DNA from: Synergistaceae bacterium DZ-S4
GTDB lineage: Bacteria > Synergistota > Synergistia > Synergistales > Synergistaceae
Reading direction: 5' to 3'
Assembly: GCA_025943965.1 (NCBI GenBank)
Contig: JAPCWD010000010.1
Coordinates: 29,110-93,109 of the forward strand
Length of the DNA: 64,000 nucleotides
Shown here: positions 25,536 to 34,642 of the stretch, in pieces
How positions within the stretch are numbered: the first letter of the stretch is position 1
Layout of the letters: each line of letters starts with the position of its first letter
The notes under the pieces: model-generated
Databases searched by the model: none
What the model was told of the DNA's origin: nothing
The model's input: the letters and a program-made list of their open reading frames with translations, nothing else
Translations under genes and position numbers: made by a program

Positions 25536-25561
25536 AAAGGAGCCGAAAGGCTCCTTTTTTG
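25536..25561 (+). terminator. Terminator of the tilS-hpt-ftsH cluster
   Basis: AAAGGAGCC-GAAA-GGCTCCTTT, a GNRA-type tetraloop, then TTT. Confidence 0.93.
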
Positions 25562-25619
25562 TTGGAATGTATTTAAATCTAAATCACAGCCGTTCATTTC
25601 CCCACACAAGGATGATTTA

Positions 25620-25628
25620 TGCTATAAT
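25620..25628 (+). promoter_or_regulatory. Extended -10 promoter of tRNA-Pro
   Basis: TGCTATAAT, an extended -10, lies 11 bp before the tRNA. No convincing -35 at 17 bp. Confidence 0.6.
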
Positions 25629-25639
25629 GCCCATCGTCA

Positions 25640-25717
25640 CGGGATGTAGCGCAGCCTGGTTAGCGCACCTGCTTTGGGAGCAGGGGGTCGTCGGTTCGAA
25701 TCCGACTATCCCGACCA
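25640..25717 (+). tRNA. tRNA-Pro(TGG)
   Basis: 78 nt with encoded CCA. Acceptor CGGGATG/TATCCCG, anticodon stem CCTGC/GCAGG, loop TTTGGGA giving TGG, T-loop TTCGAAT. Confidence 0.95.
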
Positions 25718-25724
25718 AGAATTC

Positions 25725-25761
25725 AAAAAAGCTCAGCGAAATTTTTTTGCTGAGCTTTTTT
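25725..25761 (+). terminator. Terminator after tRNA-Pro
   Basis: AAAAAAGCTCAGC / GCTGAGCTTTTTT with an 11-nt T-rich loop. Confidence 0.9.
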
Positions 25762-25792
25762 GTTGTTCAGTTGTAGTTACAAGGCCAGGTTC

Positions 25793-25892
25793 GGGGAATT
25801 TGCAGCCTTTGGCTGCGGTGAATTCGCGACGTTCGTCGCTGGGGAATTTGCTCGCTTCGCTTTGCGGGGAATTGCGGCCAAAGGCCGCGAAG
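25793..25892. repeat. Hairpin-linker array, four clear units (type example)
   Basis: Successive stems GCAGCC/GGCTGC (loop TTT), GCGAC/GTCGC (loop GTTC), a TCGC/GCGA-like unit, and GCGGCC/GGCCGC (loop AAA), joined by GGTGAATTC, TGGGGAATTT and GGGGAATT. Unit length is 24-25 nt. The stems differ but each is self-complementary. Confidence 0.85.
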
Positions 25893-26035
25893 TTTCAAAA
25901 TCACCGTCTCCCCAGGCATTGGCCTTACTATCCGTCGTTCCCGGACGCTTCTTATCAGGAAAATGCCGCTTCCTGTTAAGGAAACATTTAAAAACTCCTT
26001 AGCATTTGAACTATTTCGAATGCGCTTTGAGATCG
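25893..26035. repeat. Long duplicated module, copy 1
   Basis: Runs from a CAAAATCACCGT phrase through CGTCGTTCCCGGACGCTT, AATGCCG, TTCCTGTTAAGGAAACAT (itself an inverted repeat) and AACTATTTCGAATGCGCTTT to GATCGGGAATCC. The same order with about 85-90% identity by eye is at 40421-40575. Position 26036-26165 holds another GGATCC/GGGGAAGACGG piece. No gene. Confidence 0.75.
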
Positions 26036-26167
26036 GGAATCCCGCTCTGGTTTTAGGGACTATAAGTTTAGTTATAGCAAGGATCTAGAGACAATGGATC
26101 CCCGATTTAGGCATTAGGGGAAGACGGTTTAAAAGACCTTGATTCGCCGCCTGACTTAGTCAGGCAA

Positions 26168-26235
26168 AATCTCTGCAGCACGGTCTCTTCTGCAAGTTCA
26201 CCGCAGCGTTGACGCTGCAAATTACCCGCGACATC
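26168..26235. repeat. Hairpin-linker array on the opposite strand
   Basis: Linkers appear as GTTCACC and AAATTACC, the reverse of GGTGAAC and GGTAATTT. A GCAGCG/CGCTGC stem with loop TTGA is between them. It lies about 100 bp before uvrB. Confidence 0.7.
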
Positions 26236-26332
26236 TTCATGCCGCTTCCCCCTTTCGGGGGAAACACGGATGACGCATTCCTTAAAAAGCTATATATTAT
26301 CAAGGTTGCATTTCTTCCGGAGGAGTGGACTT

Positions 26333-28375
26333 ATGTCTGAGGAATTCAAGCTCTTTTCACCCTGGCCTATGTCCGGGGATCAGCCTGAGGCTGTCGAGCG
26401 GCTTGTCAGGGGATTTGAAAAACAGGGGGCTGTGCAGACACTGCTTGGGGTCACCGGCAGCGGGAAGACGTTCACTATGGCAAATGTCATCCAGCGGCTG
26501 CAGAGGCCTACTCTTGTAATGGCCCACAATAAGACTCTGGCTGCGCAGCTTTACAGCGAGTTCAAGGAATTTTTCCCCGAGAACTCAGTGAATTATTTTG
26601 TCAGTTATTACGATTATTACCAGCCGGAGGCCTATATGCCGGCGCAGGACATTTATATTGAGAAGGATGCCTCTGTAAACGAACGCATCGAGAAGCTTCG
26701 CCTTGCCACGACAAAGGCCCTGCTCGAGCGGCGCGACGTCATCGTAGTTGCCAGTGTATCGTGCATATATGGCCTTGGAAAGAGAAAGAACTATGAGGAT
26801 GCCATTTTTCGTTTCGCAGTAGGCGAGCAGTGGGACCGCAGGACTTTCATGACGAGGCTTCTGGACAACTACTACCAGCGCAACGACCTGGTGCTCCAGC
26901 CCGGAAACTTCCGGAGCAGAGGAGAGTCGATGGAGATCTATCCGGCATACAGCGACACCGCCGTCAGAGTCATCTTCTTCGAAGACGAAATAGAGCGCAT
27001 CGAGGAGATCGACCCGGTAAGCGGGAAGGCTGTCCTCAGCAAAGATCACACAGGGATATTCCCTGCGCAGCACTATGTGACCTCTTCCGATGCCATAAAC
27101 AACGCAGCTGAGCTTATAGATAAGGAATTGACAGACAGAGTCACAGAACTTGAGTCATCAGGCAAGATCGTCGAGGCCCAGAGGCTCAAAATGAGGACCA
27201 AGTATGACCTCGAAATGCTGCTTGAGGTCGGATACTGTTCAGGGATAGAGAACTATTCCCGATTTCTGGATGGCCGCGAACCGGGAGACGCGCCGGGAAC
27301 ACTGATGGACTTCTTTCCCGATGATTCATTAAAATTTATTGACGAGTCGCACATGACGCTTCCCCAGGTCAGGGGAATGTACAACGGCGACAGGGCGAGG
27401 AAGGAAGTGCTGGTCGAACACGGATTCAGGCTTCCCTCCTGTCTCGACAACAGGCCCCTGAAATGGGAAGAGTATGAGCCCCTGCTTAAGAACGCACTCT
27501 TTATATCCGCCACTCCGGGTGATTATGAGTTCGCCCATTCGGAGAAGGTCGTCGAACAGCTTATACGGCCTACGGGTGTAACAGACCCCATAGTTGAGGT
27601 CCATCCTGCCACGGGGCAGGTAGATGACCTTCTCGCAGAGGTACGTCCGATAATAGACGCAGGGCAGCGGGTGCTGATATCAACTCTTACAAAGCGTTCT
27701 GCCGAGGACCTTGCTGAGTACATGGCTGAACTGGGAATAAAGGTCCGGTACATACACTCCGAGCTTGATACGTTTGAGCGGGCAGAGTTGCTTCGTGACC
27801 TGAGGCTTGGCGTATTTGCGGTGCTTGTCGGTGTCAACCTCCTGAGGGAAGGCATAGACCTGCCGGAGGTCTCGCTCGTCGCCATCCTGGATGCCGACCG
27901 TGAGGGATATCTGAGGTCCCACAGGTCGCTGATACAGATGATAGGAAGGGCGGCAAGAAACCAGGCGGGGAAAGTAATACTCTACGCCGACAGGATAACC
28001 GACAGCATTGAGGCTGCAATGAAGGAGACAGAAAGAAGAAGAAACCGCCAGATAGCATATAATGAAGAACACGGAATAATACCACGGACGATATCAAAGG
28101 CCGTAAAGGATCTCCTGCCCGCGGAACTCATCGGGGAAAACGGCTACGCAGGGATGAGGGCGGCTTCCCCGCTAAGGGGCGACGAGGGTACGCCTGACAT
28201 ACATGAACTTGAAAGGCAGATGTGGTCCGCGGTCGAAAAGCTGGACTTTGAGACGGCGGCTGAACTCAGGGATACTATACAGAGACTGAAAGGCGATGCG
28301 AAAATTGGAACAAAGCATAAAAATTACAGGGGCCAGACAGCACAACTTAAAAAACATAAACGCAGAAATTCCTAA
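26333..28375 (+). CDS. uvrB: Excinuclease ABC subunit B
   Basis: 680 residues from the ATG at 26333 with GGAGGAG 7 nt upstream; the extra 21 codons upstream lie in repeat-flank DNA. Starts [20 protein letters not shown]. Walker [11 protein letters not shown], beta-hairpin [12 protein letters not shown], helicase motif [22 protein letters not shown]-terminal UVR domain [24 protein letters not shown] for UvrC contact. Verifies damage and recruits UvrC in nucleotide excision repair. uvrA follows and overlaps its end. Confidence 0.96.
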   Translation: MSEEFKLFSPWPMSGDQPEAVERLVRGFEKQGAVQTLLGVTGSGKTFTMANVIQRLQRPTLVMAHNKTLAAQLYSEFKEFFPENSVNYFVSYYDYYQPEAYMPAQDIYIEKDASVNERIEKLRLATTKALLERRDVIVVASVSCIYGLGKRKNYEDAIFRFAVGEQWDRRTFMTRLLDNYYQRNDLVLQPGNFRSRGESMEIYPAYSDTAVRVIFFEDEIERIEEIDPVSGKAVLSKDHTGIFPAQHYVTSSDAINNAAELIDKELTDRVTELESSGKIVEAQRLKMRTKYDLEMLLEVGYCSGIENYSRFLDGREPGDAPGTLMDFFPDDSLKFIDESHMTLPQVRGMYNGDRARKEVLVEHGFRLPSCLDNRPLKWEEYEPLLKNALFISATPGDYEFAHSEKVVEQLIRPTGVTDPIVEVHPATGQVDDLLAEVRPIIDAGQRVLISTLTKRSAEDLAEYMAELGIKVRYIHSELDTFERAELLRDLRLGVFAVLVGVNLLREGIDLPEVSLVAILDADREGYLRSHRSLIQMIGRAARNQAGKVILYADRITDSIEAAMKETERRRNRQIAYNEEHGIIPRTISKAVKDLLPAELIGENGYAGMRAASPLRGDEGTPDIHELERQMWSAVEKLDFETAAELRDTIQRLKGDAKIGTKHKNYRGQTAQLKKHKRRNS

Positions 28376-31133
28376 AAACAAGCTTGTTGTGGTCACCGGG
28401 CCTTCGGGCTCCGGCAAATCCTCGCTTGCGTTCGATACCATATATGCAGAGGGACAGAGACGATATGTGGAATCACTCTCCTCATACGCAAGGCAGTTCC
28501 TGGGGATGTCCGACAAGCCCGATGTTGATGACATAAGCGGGCTTTCTCCGGCCATATCCATAGAGCAGAAGGGGTCGGGGCACAATCCGCGGTCAACGGT
28601 TGGGACTGTAACAGAAATCTACGACTATCTGAGGCTTCTTTTCGGGCGAGCCGGTACCCCGCACTGCCCAAGCTGTGGCAAAGAAGTTCGCCGTTACAGC
28701 GTGGACGAGATAGTTGACAAGATCTACAGAGATTATGACGGCAAACCCCTTGAGATTCTTTCTCCCCTGATCAAGGGTAAAAAGGGAGAGTATAAGAATC
28801 TTCTCATAAAGCTCCGTCAGCAGGGGTATCTAAAGGCCAGGGTGGACGGGACGGTGCTTTGGCTTGAAGAGGATATCGATCTTGACAAGAAAAAAAAGCA
28901 TTCGATCGAATGTGTGATCGACAGGCTAAGAGTAAGGGAAGAGAACCGCCAGCGCCTCTCAGAGGCTGTCGAAATGGCGATGAAACTGTCGGAAGGTTTT
29001 GTCCTTCTTATATCCGAAGGCATGGAGGACCTGGAACTTACAGAAAAGTACATATGCCCGGACTGCGAGATCAGCCTTCCGGAGATCGAGCCCAGGCTAT
29101 TCTCATTCAACAACCCATACGGCGCCTGTCCCGACTGTTCCGGGCTGGGCGTACACCTCCACTTTTCTGAAGATCTTGCGGTAAACCCTGATTACCCGAT
29201 CGGTGACGGAGGTTTCTTACCCTGGAAGAGCATGAAGTACATGATCCAGAAGGCTGAACTTCTGGCTGCCCGACACGGGTGGGATCTTTCAAAACCCTTT
29301 AAAGATCTTCCGGAAGGGGCTAAAGATGCACTTTTGAACGGGTCCGACGAGGTCATCCCGATGATATTCAGCGACAGAAACGGCGACTGGGAGTACAACG
29401 GACATTATCCGGGACTTTTGCCGTGGCTGGAGAAACGGCTGGGGGAAACTGAATCGGAAAGCTACAGGGAAGAACTGCTTCGCTACCGCGCGGAGGACAT
29501 ATGTCAGACCTGCAGCGGGGCAAGGCTGAAGCCCGAGGTGCTTGCGGTAACACTTGGCGGATACAATATTGCACAGCTTACGGAGATGCCTATTGAGGAG
29601 CTCATCAAAATCCTGGATTCGATGGAGCTGGGGGCCAGGGAGCAGAAGATAGTAGGGCAGGCACTGACAGAGGTACGCAAAAGGCTCGCTTTCCTCAACA
29701 ACGTAGGGGCGGGATATTTGAGCCTTTCCAGGCGGGCGGACACTTTGAGCGGCGGGGAGAGCCAGAGGATAAGGCTTGCGACCCAGATAGGCTCACAACT
29801 GACCGGTGTGCTTTACGTGCTTGACGAACCGACGATCGGCCTGCATCCGAAGGACACGAACAGGCTTCTTGATACGCTGAAGGATATCAGGGATATCGGG
29901 AACACTGTCATAGTCGTTGAACATGACAGGGATACGATGATGGCGGCAGACTACATCCTGGAACTTGGTCCCGGTGCGGGAGAGAACGGCGGCGACCTTA
30001 TCGCCTGCGGCAGCTACTCTGACATACTCAACGGAGACACCCCGACGGCTCTCTACCTCAGAGGTGAGGCAGACGGCACGTACAGGCCCAAACTCAAAAG
30101 AAGGAAGCCTAAGGGCAAAATCAGGGTGACGGGATGCCGTGAAAATAACCTTAAGAATATTGACATAGATGTCCCGCTCGGGGTATTTGCCGCGCTCAGC
30201 GGAGTTTCAGGCTCGGGCAAAAGTACGTTCTTATACGAGATACTCTATAAGGGGCTGAAGGGAAGGTTTGACAGGGAATACAGGGACCGCGCAGGGAAAT
30301 TTGAGAGCATATCCGGATATGAGTCCCTGAAAAACGTTGTCCTCGTCGATCAGAGCCCGATAGGTCGCACGCCGCGCTCGAACCCCGCAACATACACGGG
30401 CGTCTTTACCCCGATAAGGGAGTTTTACGCTCAGCTTCCCGAATCAAAACTGAGGGGATATCTGCCGGGGCGTTTCAGCTTCAATGTAAAGGGCGGACGC
30501 TGCGAGTCCTGCAAAGGTGACGGTGAACTTAAGGTCTCAATGCTCTTCCTGCAGGATGTATATGTTAAATGCGACGTCTGCAAAGGGACAAGGTACAACA
30601 GGGAGACTCTCGAAGTGAAGTACAAGGAGCTCTCGATAGCTGATGTGCTCGATCTCACCGTTGACGAGGCAGCGGAGCATTTCAAGGACATTCCCAGGAT
30701 CGCCAACAAACTGAAGGTAATACAGGAAGCGGGGCTTGGCTACATCAGGCTCGGACAGCCAGCGCCGACACTGAGCGGCGGCGAGGCGCAGAGGGTGAAG
30801 CTGGCCACGGAACTCGGCAAGAAGTTCAGGGGCAACACCCTCTATCTTCTTGACGAACCGACGACAGGCCTTCACTACAATGATGTGAAGAAGCTGCTGA
30901 AGCTGCTGCACAAACTGGTCGACCACGGAAGCTCAGTCCTTGTGATAGAACATAACCTGGATGTGCTTGCATCGACAGACTATATTATGGATCTCGGCCC
31001 GGAAGGAGGACGAAGGGGCGGGGACCTTATCGCAAAGGGAACTCCCGAGGAGATCGCCGCTTCCGGCGGACCTACGGGAAAGTACCTCGCGGCATTCTTC
31101 AACGACACGAGGGAAGGCAGGAAGGCCGGATGA
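28296..31133 (+). CDS. uvrA: Excinuclease ABC subunit A
   Basis: 945 residues. Overlaps uvrB by 80 nt if the ATG at 28296 is used; a TTG at 28305 would give the more typical [15 protein letters not shown] start. Two ABC ATPase halves: first Walker [10 protein letters not shown] and signature [16 protein letters not shown], second [15 protein letters not shown] and [16 protein letters not shown]. Zinc fingers at [18 protein letters not shown] with CPDC, and [15 protein letters not shown]. Damage-recognition dimer of excision repair. ATGA overlap links it to the rRNA methyltransferase. Confidence 0.96.
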   Translation: MRKLEQSIKITGARQHNLKNINAEIPKNKLVVVTGPSGSGKSSLAFDTIYAEGQRRYVESLSSYARQFLGMSDKPDVDDISGLSPAISIEQKGSGHNPRSTVGTVTEIYDYLRLLFGRAGTPHCPSCGKEVRRYSVDEIVDKIYRDYDGKPLEILSPLIKGKKGEYKNLLIKLRQQGYLKARVDGTVLWLEEDIDLDKKKKHSIECVIDRLRVREENRQRLSEAVEMAMKLSEGFVLLISEGMEDLELTEKYICPDCEISLPEIEPRLFSFNNPYGACPDCSGLGVHLHFSEDLAVNPDYPIGDGGFLPWKSMKYMIQKAELLAARHGWDLSKPFKDLPEGAKDALLNGSDEVIPMIFSDRNGDWEYNGHYPGLLPWLEKRLGETESESYREELLRYRAEDICQTCSGARLKPEVLAVTLGGYNIAQLTEMPIEELIKILDSMELGAREQKIVGQALTEVRKRLAFLNNVGAGYLSLSRRADTLSGGESQRIRLATQIGSQLTGVLYVLDEPTIGLHPKDTNRLLDTLKDIRDIGNTVIVVEHDRDTMMAADYILELGPGAGENGGDLIACGSYSDILNGDTPTALYLRGEADGTYRPKLKRRKPKGKIRVTGCRENNLKNIDIDVPLGVFAALSGVSGSGKSTFLYEILYKGLKGRFDREYRDRAGKFESISGYESLKNVVLVDQSPIGRTPRSNPATYTGVFTPIREFYAQLPESKLRGYLPGRFSFNVKGGRCESCKGDGELKVSMLFLQDVYVKCDVCKGTRYNRETLEVKYKELSIADVLDLTVDEAAEHFKDIPRIANKLKVIQEAGLGYIRLGQPAPTLSGGEAQRVKLATELGKKFRGNTLYLLDEPTTGLHYNDVKKLLKLLHKLVDHGSSVLVIEHNLDVLASTDYIMDLGPEGGRRGGDLIAKGTPEEIAASGGPTGKYLAAFFNDTREGRKAG

Positions 31134-31903
31134 GGGAAGAAAAGGCAACAATAAACGAAGATATATGCTGGGGAAGAAACCCGGTATTCTCACTGCTTGA
31201 GGAGTCGCCTGAGAGGTGCATGAAGGTGATCATCTCGAAGACAGTCCAGCCCCACATAAGGGCCAGATTGCAGGAACTCTGCCGGTCTGCCAACATCGTC
31301 CTCCAGACGGTCGAATCCGCTGCAATGGACAAGATGACCGGCAAGGAGAACCATCAGGGCGTAGTTGCTTACATGGCTCCGATGAAGCTGTGGGAGGCGG
31401 AGGAACTCATCCAAATGCTTCCAGAGGCGCCTGAGCCTGCCATGGTCATCCTGTGCGACCATCTTCAGGACCCGCACAATCTGGGCGCCGTCATAAGGAG
31501 CGCCGAAGCAGCGGGTGCGTCCGCAGTGATGATACCCAAACGGGGAGGAGCCCTTCCCACGGGGACAGTCGTCAAGACGAGCGCAGGGGCTGCGCTGAGG
31601 CTGCCTATAGCAAAGACAGGCAATGTTTCCCAAACAATAAGGCTGCTCCAGGAGGCCAACTTCTGGGTGGTGGGCCTTTCAATGGACGCAGAGGAGACCC
31701 TCTTCAAGGAAGACATGCCCCCAAGGCTGGCCATAGTGATAGGCGCAGAAGGCGCCGGCCTGGGCCAGTCAGTTGCAAAGTCATGCGACGAGCTGAGGTA
31801 TATACCCATGGCCGGAAAGACGGGGTCGCTGAATGCATCCGTGGCGGCGGCACTTGCACTTTTCGAATACACTCGCAGCAATTGGGGCATCTCGGAGCGC
31901 TAA
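31130..31903 (+). CDS. rlmB: TrmH/SpoU family 23S rRNA 2'-O-methyltransferase, RlmB type
   Basis: 257 residues, starting in the ATGA overlap with uvrA. N-terminal L30e-like substrate-binding domain (about 1-95; GRNPVFSLLEES) and SPOUT knot domain with DPHNLGAVIRSAEAAGA, VIGAEGAGLG and GSLNASVAAALALFEY. Should methylate G2251-type ribose in 23S rRNA. The natural end appears to be near FEYTRS; the last residues (NWGISER) and the stop codon come from a 128-bp element that begins at 31878. Confidence 0.92.
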   Translation: MREEKATINEDICWGRNPVFSLLEESPERCMKVIISKTVQPHIRARLQELCRSANIVLQTVESAAMDKMTGKENHQGVVAYMAPMKLWEAEELIQMLPEAPEPAMVILCDHLQDPHNLGAVIRSAEAAGASAVMIPKRGGALPTGTVVKTSAGAALRLPIAKTGNVSQTIRLLQEANFWVVGLSMDAEETLFKEDMPPRLAIVIGAEGAGLGQSVAKSCDELRYIPMAGKTGSLNASVAAALALFEYTRSNWGISER

Positions 31904-32005
31904 CTTAGCAACATTTGCGATCCTGCGCTTAGACGTATGTCCAATACGCCTTCGCTTGGACCACTGCATGTTGCGTCGCTATCATCTCCGATCTGCCCCA
32001 ATTGC
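31878..32005. repeat. 128-bp element, copy 2, overlapping the end of rlmB
   Basis: GCAATTGGGGCATCTCGGAG on the left, GCCCCAATTGC on the right. Same subterminal motifs (GCTAACTTAGCAACAT, ATGTTGCGTCGCTATCATC) and central CGTATGTCCAATACG. It is followed at once by one hairpin-linker unit, GCGGAAG-GTA-CTTCCGC then CGTTGAATTTG (32001-32030). Confidence 0.85.
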
Positions 32006-32072
32006 GGAAGGTACTTCCGCCGTTGAATTTGTCCCTTGCCCCTTGGACATGCTCAACAAAGGCAAAAAGTGT

Positions 32073-32200
32073 GCAATTGGGATTTAGAGTGAGTGATAAC
32101 GACGCAATACGTAGCGGAACATGCCGAAGGCGTATACCAATACGTCGAAGTGGGGATCCGCAAGCCTTGCTAAGTTAACGCTGCTATAAATCACAATTGC
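32073..32200. repeat. 128-bp element, copy 4, inverted and of a variant subtype
   Basis: Left GCAATTGGGATTTAGAGTGA, right TATAAATCACAATTGC. Its left subterminal GATAACGACGCAA equals the reverse of the right side of copies 1-3, so it points the other way. Central GCGTATACCAATACGTC is kept. The first 16-20 bp differ from the GGGGCATCTCG subtype. With copy 2 it frames 67 bp. Confidence 0.82.
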
Positions 32201-32228
32201 TTGCTTTTTTGGGGATTAATGCTACAAT
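32201..32228 (+). promoter_or_regulatory. rimP operon promoter
   Basis: TTGCTT (32201-32206), 16-bp spacer, TACAAT (32223-32228). The -35 begins at the base after the element end. Confidence 0.65.
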
Positions 32229-32257
32229 TTATATACTAATTCAGGGGCAAGTTCTGG

Positions 32258-32280
32258 AAGAGTGGGTCGTGCCCACTCTT
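32258..32280 (+). promoter_or_regulatory. rimP leader hairpin
   Basis: AAGAGTGGG-TCGTG-CCCACTCTT, perfect 9-bp stem followed by CTTGCTTT and then the rimP SD. Hairpins of just this GAGTGGG/CCCACTC type often precede rimP in anaerobes; may be an attenuator or autoregulatory site. Confidence 0.65.
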
Positions 32281-32302
32281 CTTGCTTTAAGGGGGGTGCC
32301 TG

Positions 32303-32797
32303 ATGGAAAAGTTCAGCCTCAACGACATTTACAGCGGACTGAGAGAACGGATCGAGTCGCTGGGTTACGACTGTGTCGGGCTTGAGAACGTGACCGAGGA
32401 CGAGATGAAGATCCTCCGCATCTATGTAGACCTTCCCGGAGGAGTCAACCTTTCGGACTGCGAGGCGGTCGCCAGGGAGGTCAACGTTTATCTTGACGGA
32501 ATGGAAAGTTACCTTCCGGAGAGATATTACCTTGAAGTGAGTTCACCCGGTATCGAAAGGCCCCTTTTCACTTTGGAGGACTACAGGGCTTTTTCAGGCA
32601 GAGAAGCTCAGATCTTGCTGAAGGGCGGCAAAAAGGTTTCGGGGATCATAAACGGCGTTGATGAAGAGAGCAGAGTCCATCTTCTTTCAGCAGACGGAGA
32701 GAGTTTGGTGCCATTTTCTGACATAAAAAAGGGGAAGCTCGTATATAAAGAGGAAAAGGGGCAGAAAAAGACTTTCAAAAAGATAAAGAAAAAGTAG
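32303..32797 (+). CDS. rimP: Ribosome maturation factor RimP
   Basis: 164 residues, ATG after GGGGGG. Two-domain RimP: N-terminal alpha/beta (LGYDCVGLENVTEDEMKILRIYVD, DCEAVAREVNVYLD), the signature YYLEVSSPGIERPL, then an SH3-like C-terminal domain. The tail is Lys-rich. Needed for 30S subunit maturation. First gene of a ten-gene translation operon reaching ribF at 40155. Confidence 0.95.
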   Translation: MEKFSLNDIYSGLRERIESLGYDCVGLENVTEDEMKILRIYVDLPGGVNLSDCEAVAREVNVYLDGMESYLPERYYLEVSSPGIERPLFTLEDYRAFSGREAQILLKGGKKVSGIINGVDEESRVHLLSADGESLVPFSDIKKGKLVYKEEKGQKKTFKKIKKK

Positions 32798-32871
32798 GAG
32801 CCTTAAATAAGCCTGCTTCTTACAAAAAAGAATTAGCGCGACGGAATAATTCATGAGAGGAGTCTAAATAG

Positions 32872-33987
32872 ATGCAGCTTGGGAAAGACATCAGGAAAGT
32901 GCTTAAGCAGATAGAGGAAGAGAAGGGGCTTTCAGAAGAGATCATTGTAGCAAGCCTTGAGGCCGCAATGGTATCTGCTTATAAGAAGTACAAGGGCGGG
33001 AATCAGACGGCGGAGGTCCACATCGACCTTGAGAGCGGCGATTTCACCCTTTATGAGGTGAGGATGGTCGTAGACGGTGAGACGTCCGATGAATCGGAGA
33101 TATCCATAGCCGAGGCAAAACGGAGGGGAAACGACGACGTAGAGGTCGGCGATGTTATAAGGAAGGAAGTATTTCCGGAAGACTTTGGCCGTATCGCTGC
33201 ACAGACTGCCCGGCAGGTGATCATACAAAGGTTGAAGGATGCAGAACGCCAGGTGATCTACGAGCAGTTCTCGGACAAGATCGGCAACATAATCACAGGG
33301 ACGATATTCAAGGCTGAAGGTGATCAGATCCTTGTCCGTCTCAACGAGAAGACTGAAGCTATAATGCCCAAGGAAGAGCGGATTATCGGAGAGAAATGCC
33401 TTCCCGGCTCAAGGATGAAGTTCTATCTGCTTGACGTAAGACAGACCACGAGGGGCCCGCGTATAATCGTTTCGAGGACCCATCCCAAGCTCCTTCACAA
33501 GTTGCTTGAACTTGAAGTGCCGGAGATACAGGACGGCGTGGTCGAGATCCGCAACATAGTCAGGGAGGCAGGGACCCGCGCCAAAATTGCCGTGGCGAGC
33601 CTTGATGCGAACGTCGAACCGCTGGGTGCCTGCGTGGGCAAGCAAGGAGCCCGCATCAAGTCGATCAGCAACGAACTGCACGGAGAAAGGATAGACATCA
33701 TCGTCTGGAGCCAGGATATCCTTACATATATCAGGAATTCCCTCTCTCCCGCGAAGGTGCTTAAGATAGAACCTCTGCTCGACCAGGACCGCTCTGTACT
33801 TGTCTATGTCCGTTCCGACCAGCTCTCTCTGGCCATAGGGAAGGCCGGACAGAACGTCAGGCTTGCGGCGCGGCTTACCGGCTGGAAGATAGACATCAAG
33901 GTCAAAGAAGATGAAAAGCTTCCGACGATGAAAGATCTTTTCGAGGATCTTAGCAGCGTCATCGAGGATCAGGAAGACGAAGGATAG
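32872..33987 (+). CDS. nusA: Transcription termination/antitermination factor NusA
   Basis: 371 residues, ATG after GAGGAG. N-terminal RNA-polymerase-binding domain about 1-125, S1 domain about 133-200 (GTIFKAEGDQILVRL), KH1 and KH2 (CVGKQGARIKSISNEL and AIGKAGQNVRLAARLTGW). It lacks the acidic C-terminal repeats of E. coli NusA, which is normal outside Proteobacteria. Modulates pausing and termination. Confidence 0.96.
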   Translation: MQLGKDIRKVLKQIEEEKGLSEEIIVASLEAAMVSAYKKYKGGNQTAEVHIDLESGDFTLYEVRMVVDGETSDESEISIAEAKRRGNDDVEVGDVIRKEVFPEDFGRIAAQTARQVIIQRLKDAERQVIYEQFSDKIGNIITGTIFKAEGDQILVRLNEKTEAIMPKEERIIGEKCLPGSRMKFYLLDVRQTTRGPRIIVSRTHPKLLHKLLELEVPEIQDGVVEIRNIVREAGTRAKIAVASLDANVEPLGACVGKQGARIKSISNELHGERIDIIVWSQDILTYIRNSLSPAKVLKIEPLLDQDRSVLVYVRSDQLSLAIGKAGQNVRLAARLTGWKIDIKVKEDEKLPTMKDLFEDLSSVIEDQEDEG

Positions 33988-33993
33988 AGGACC

Positions 33994-34290
33994 ATGGCGG
34001 GTGAGGAACGCAGGACTGATAAGAGAAAGCGTCCCCGCACCTGCGTAGGATGCGGCGAAGAGTCTCCCAAGCGGGAACTTATGAGGATCATAAGGACTCC
34101 AGAGGGCGAAGTTCAGTATGACTCCACGGGGAAGGCGAATGGCCGCGGAGCTTATTTGTGCAGGTGCAGCGATTGTGTGGTGCTCGCTAAGAAAAAAAAG
34201 GCCCTTTCGAGGGCCCTCAGGACAGAGGTCAGCGAAGATGTATATGACAGCCTGCTGGCGCTTTGTGCCGGGGAAGATGGGGAGGCCTGA
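33994..34290 (+). CDS. ylxR: YlxR family (DUF448) RNA-binding protein
   Basis: 98 residues; ATG with AGAGG close upstream. Family core RKRPRTCVGCGEESPKRELM and GRGAYLCRCSDCVVLAKKKK carries four cysteines that could hold a metal. Basic and small, normally found just after nusA. Bacterial relatives are reported as nucleoid or RNase P-associated regulators; role here inferred. Confidence 0.93.
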   Translation: MAGEERRTDKRKRPRTCVGCGEESPKRELMRIIRTPEGEVQYDSTGKANGRGAYLCRCSDCVVLAKKKKALSRALRTEVSEDVYDSLLALCAGEDGEA

Positions 34291-34291
34291 G

Positions 34292-34642
34292 ATGTCTCAG
34301 TCAAAAAATGAGGAACTGATGAATATACTGGGGCTTTCCAGAAGAGCAGGGATCCTTCTGATAGGACAGGATCATGTATTTGCCGCCGGCAGACACAATG
34401 AAAAGCTGGTAGTCATAGTTACATCTGACTGTTCAGCAAGTGTTCTGCGTTCACTGAAGCCAAAGGTGGAGCGCGGAGAAGCAGTTCTGCTCAAATTGGA
34501 TGATACGGATAGGACCGCCCTGGGATCACATCTCGGGGTAGGATCAGCACAGGTCGTCGCACTTCCTCAGGGCGGACTGGCTAAAAAAGTTTTGGCAATT
34601 TATGACAGGAGTGATGCCGATGAGCAAAATAAGAGTATATAA
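34292..34642 (+). CDS. L7Ae/L30e-like ribosomal protein family, YlxQ type
   Basis: 116 residues from the ATG at 34292, two bases after the ylxR stop, with GGAGG upstream. Family sequence LMNILGLSRRAGILLIGQDHVF, then LVVIVTSDCSASVLRSLKPK. Kink-turn RNA-binding fold. Its last 23 nt overlap infB, so the two are translationally coupled. Confidence 0.88.
   Translation: MSQSKNEELMNILGLSRRAGILLIGQDHVFAAGRHNEKLVVIVTSDCSASVLRSLKPKVERGEAVLLKLDDTDRTALGSHLGVGSAQVVALPQGGLAKKVLAIYDRSDADEQNKSI

Noticed and set aside
25793..25892. CRISPR array
   Set aside because: The regular 24-nt spacing comes from hairpin plus linker units; there is no identical long repeat, no unique spacer of 30 bp or more, and no cas gene in the window.
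25674..25979. ORFs inside repeat mosaics (also 40295-40486, 42208-42408, 49680-49943, 51763-51957, 53630-53947, 62051-62335)
   Set aside because: They read through hairpin or element repeats, have no SD, and appear in both strands at once; products are repeat translations.
28296..28375. Frameshift at the uvrB/uvrA junction
   Set aside because: Both proteins are complete; an 80-nt overlap (or a few codons less with the TTG start) is tolerable.
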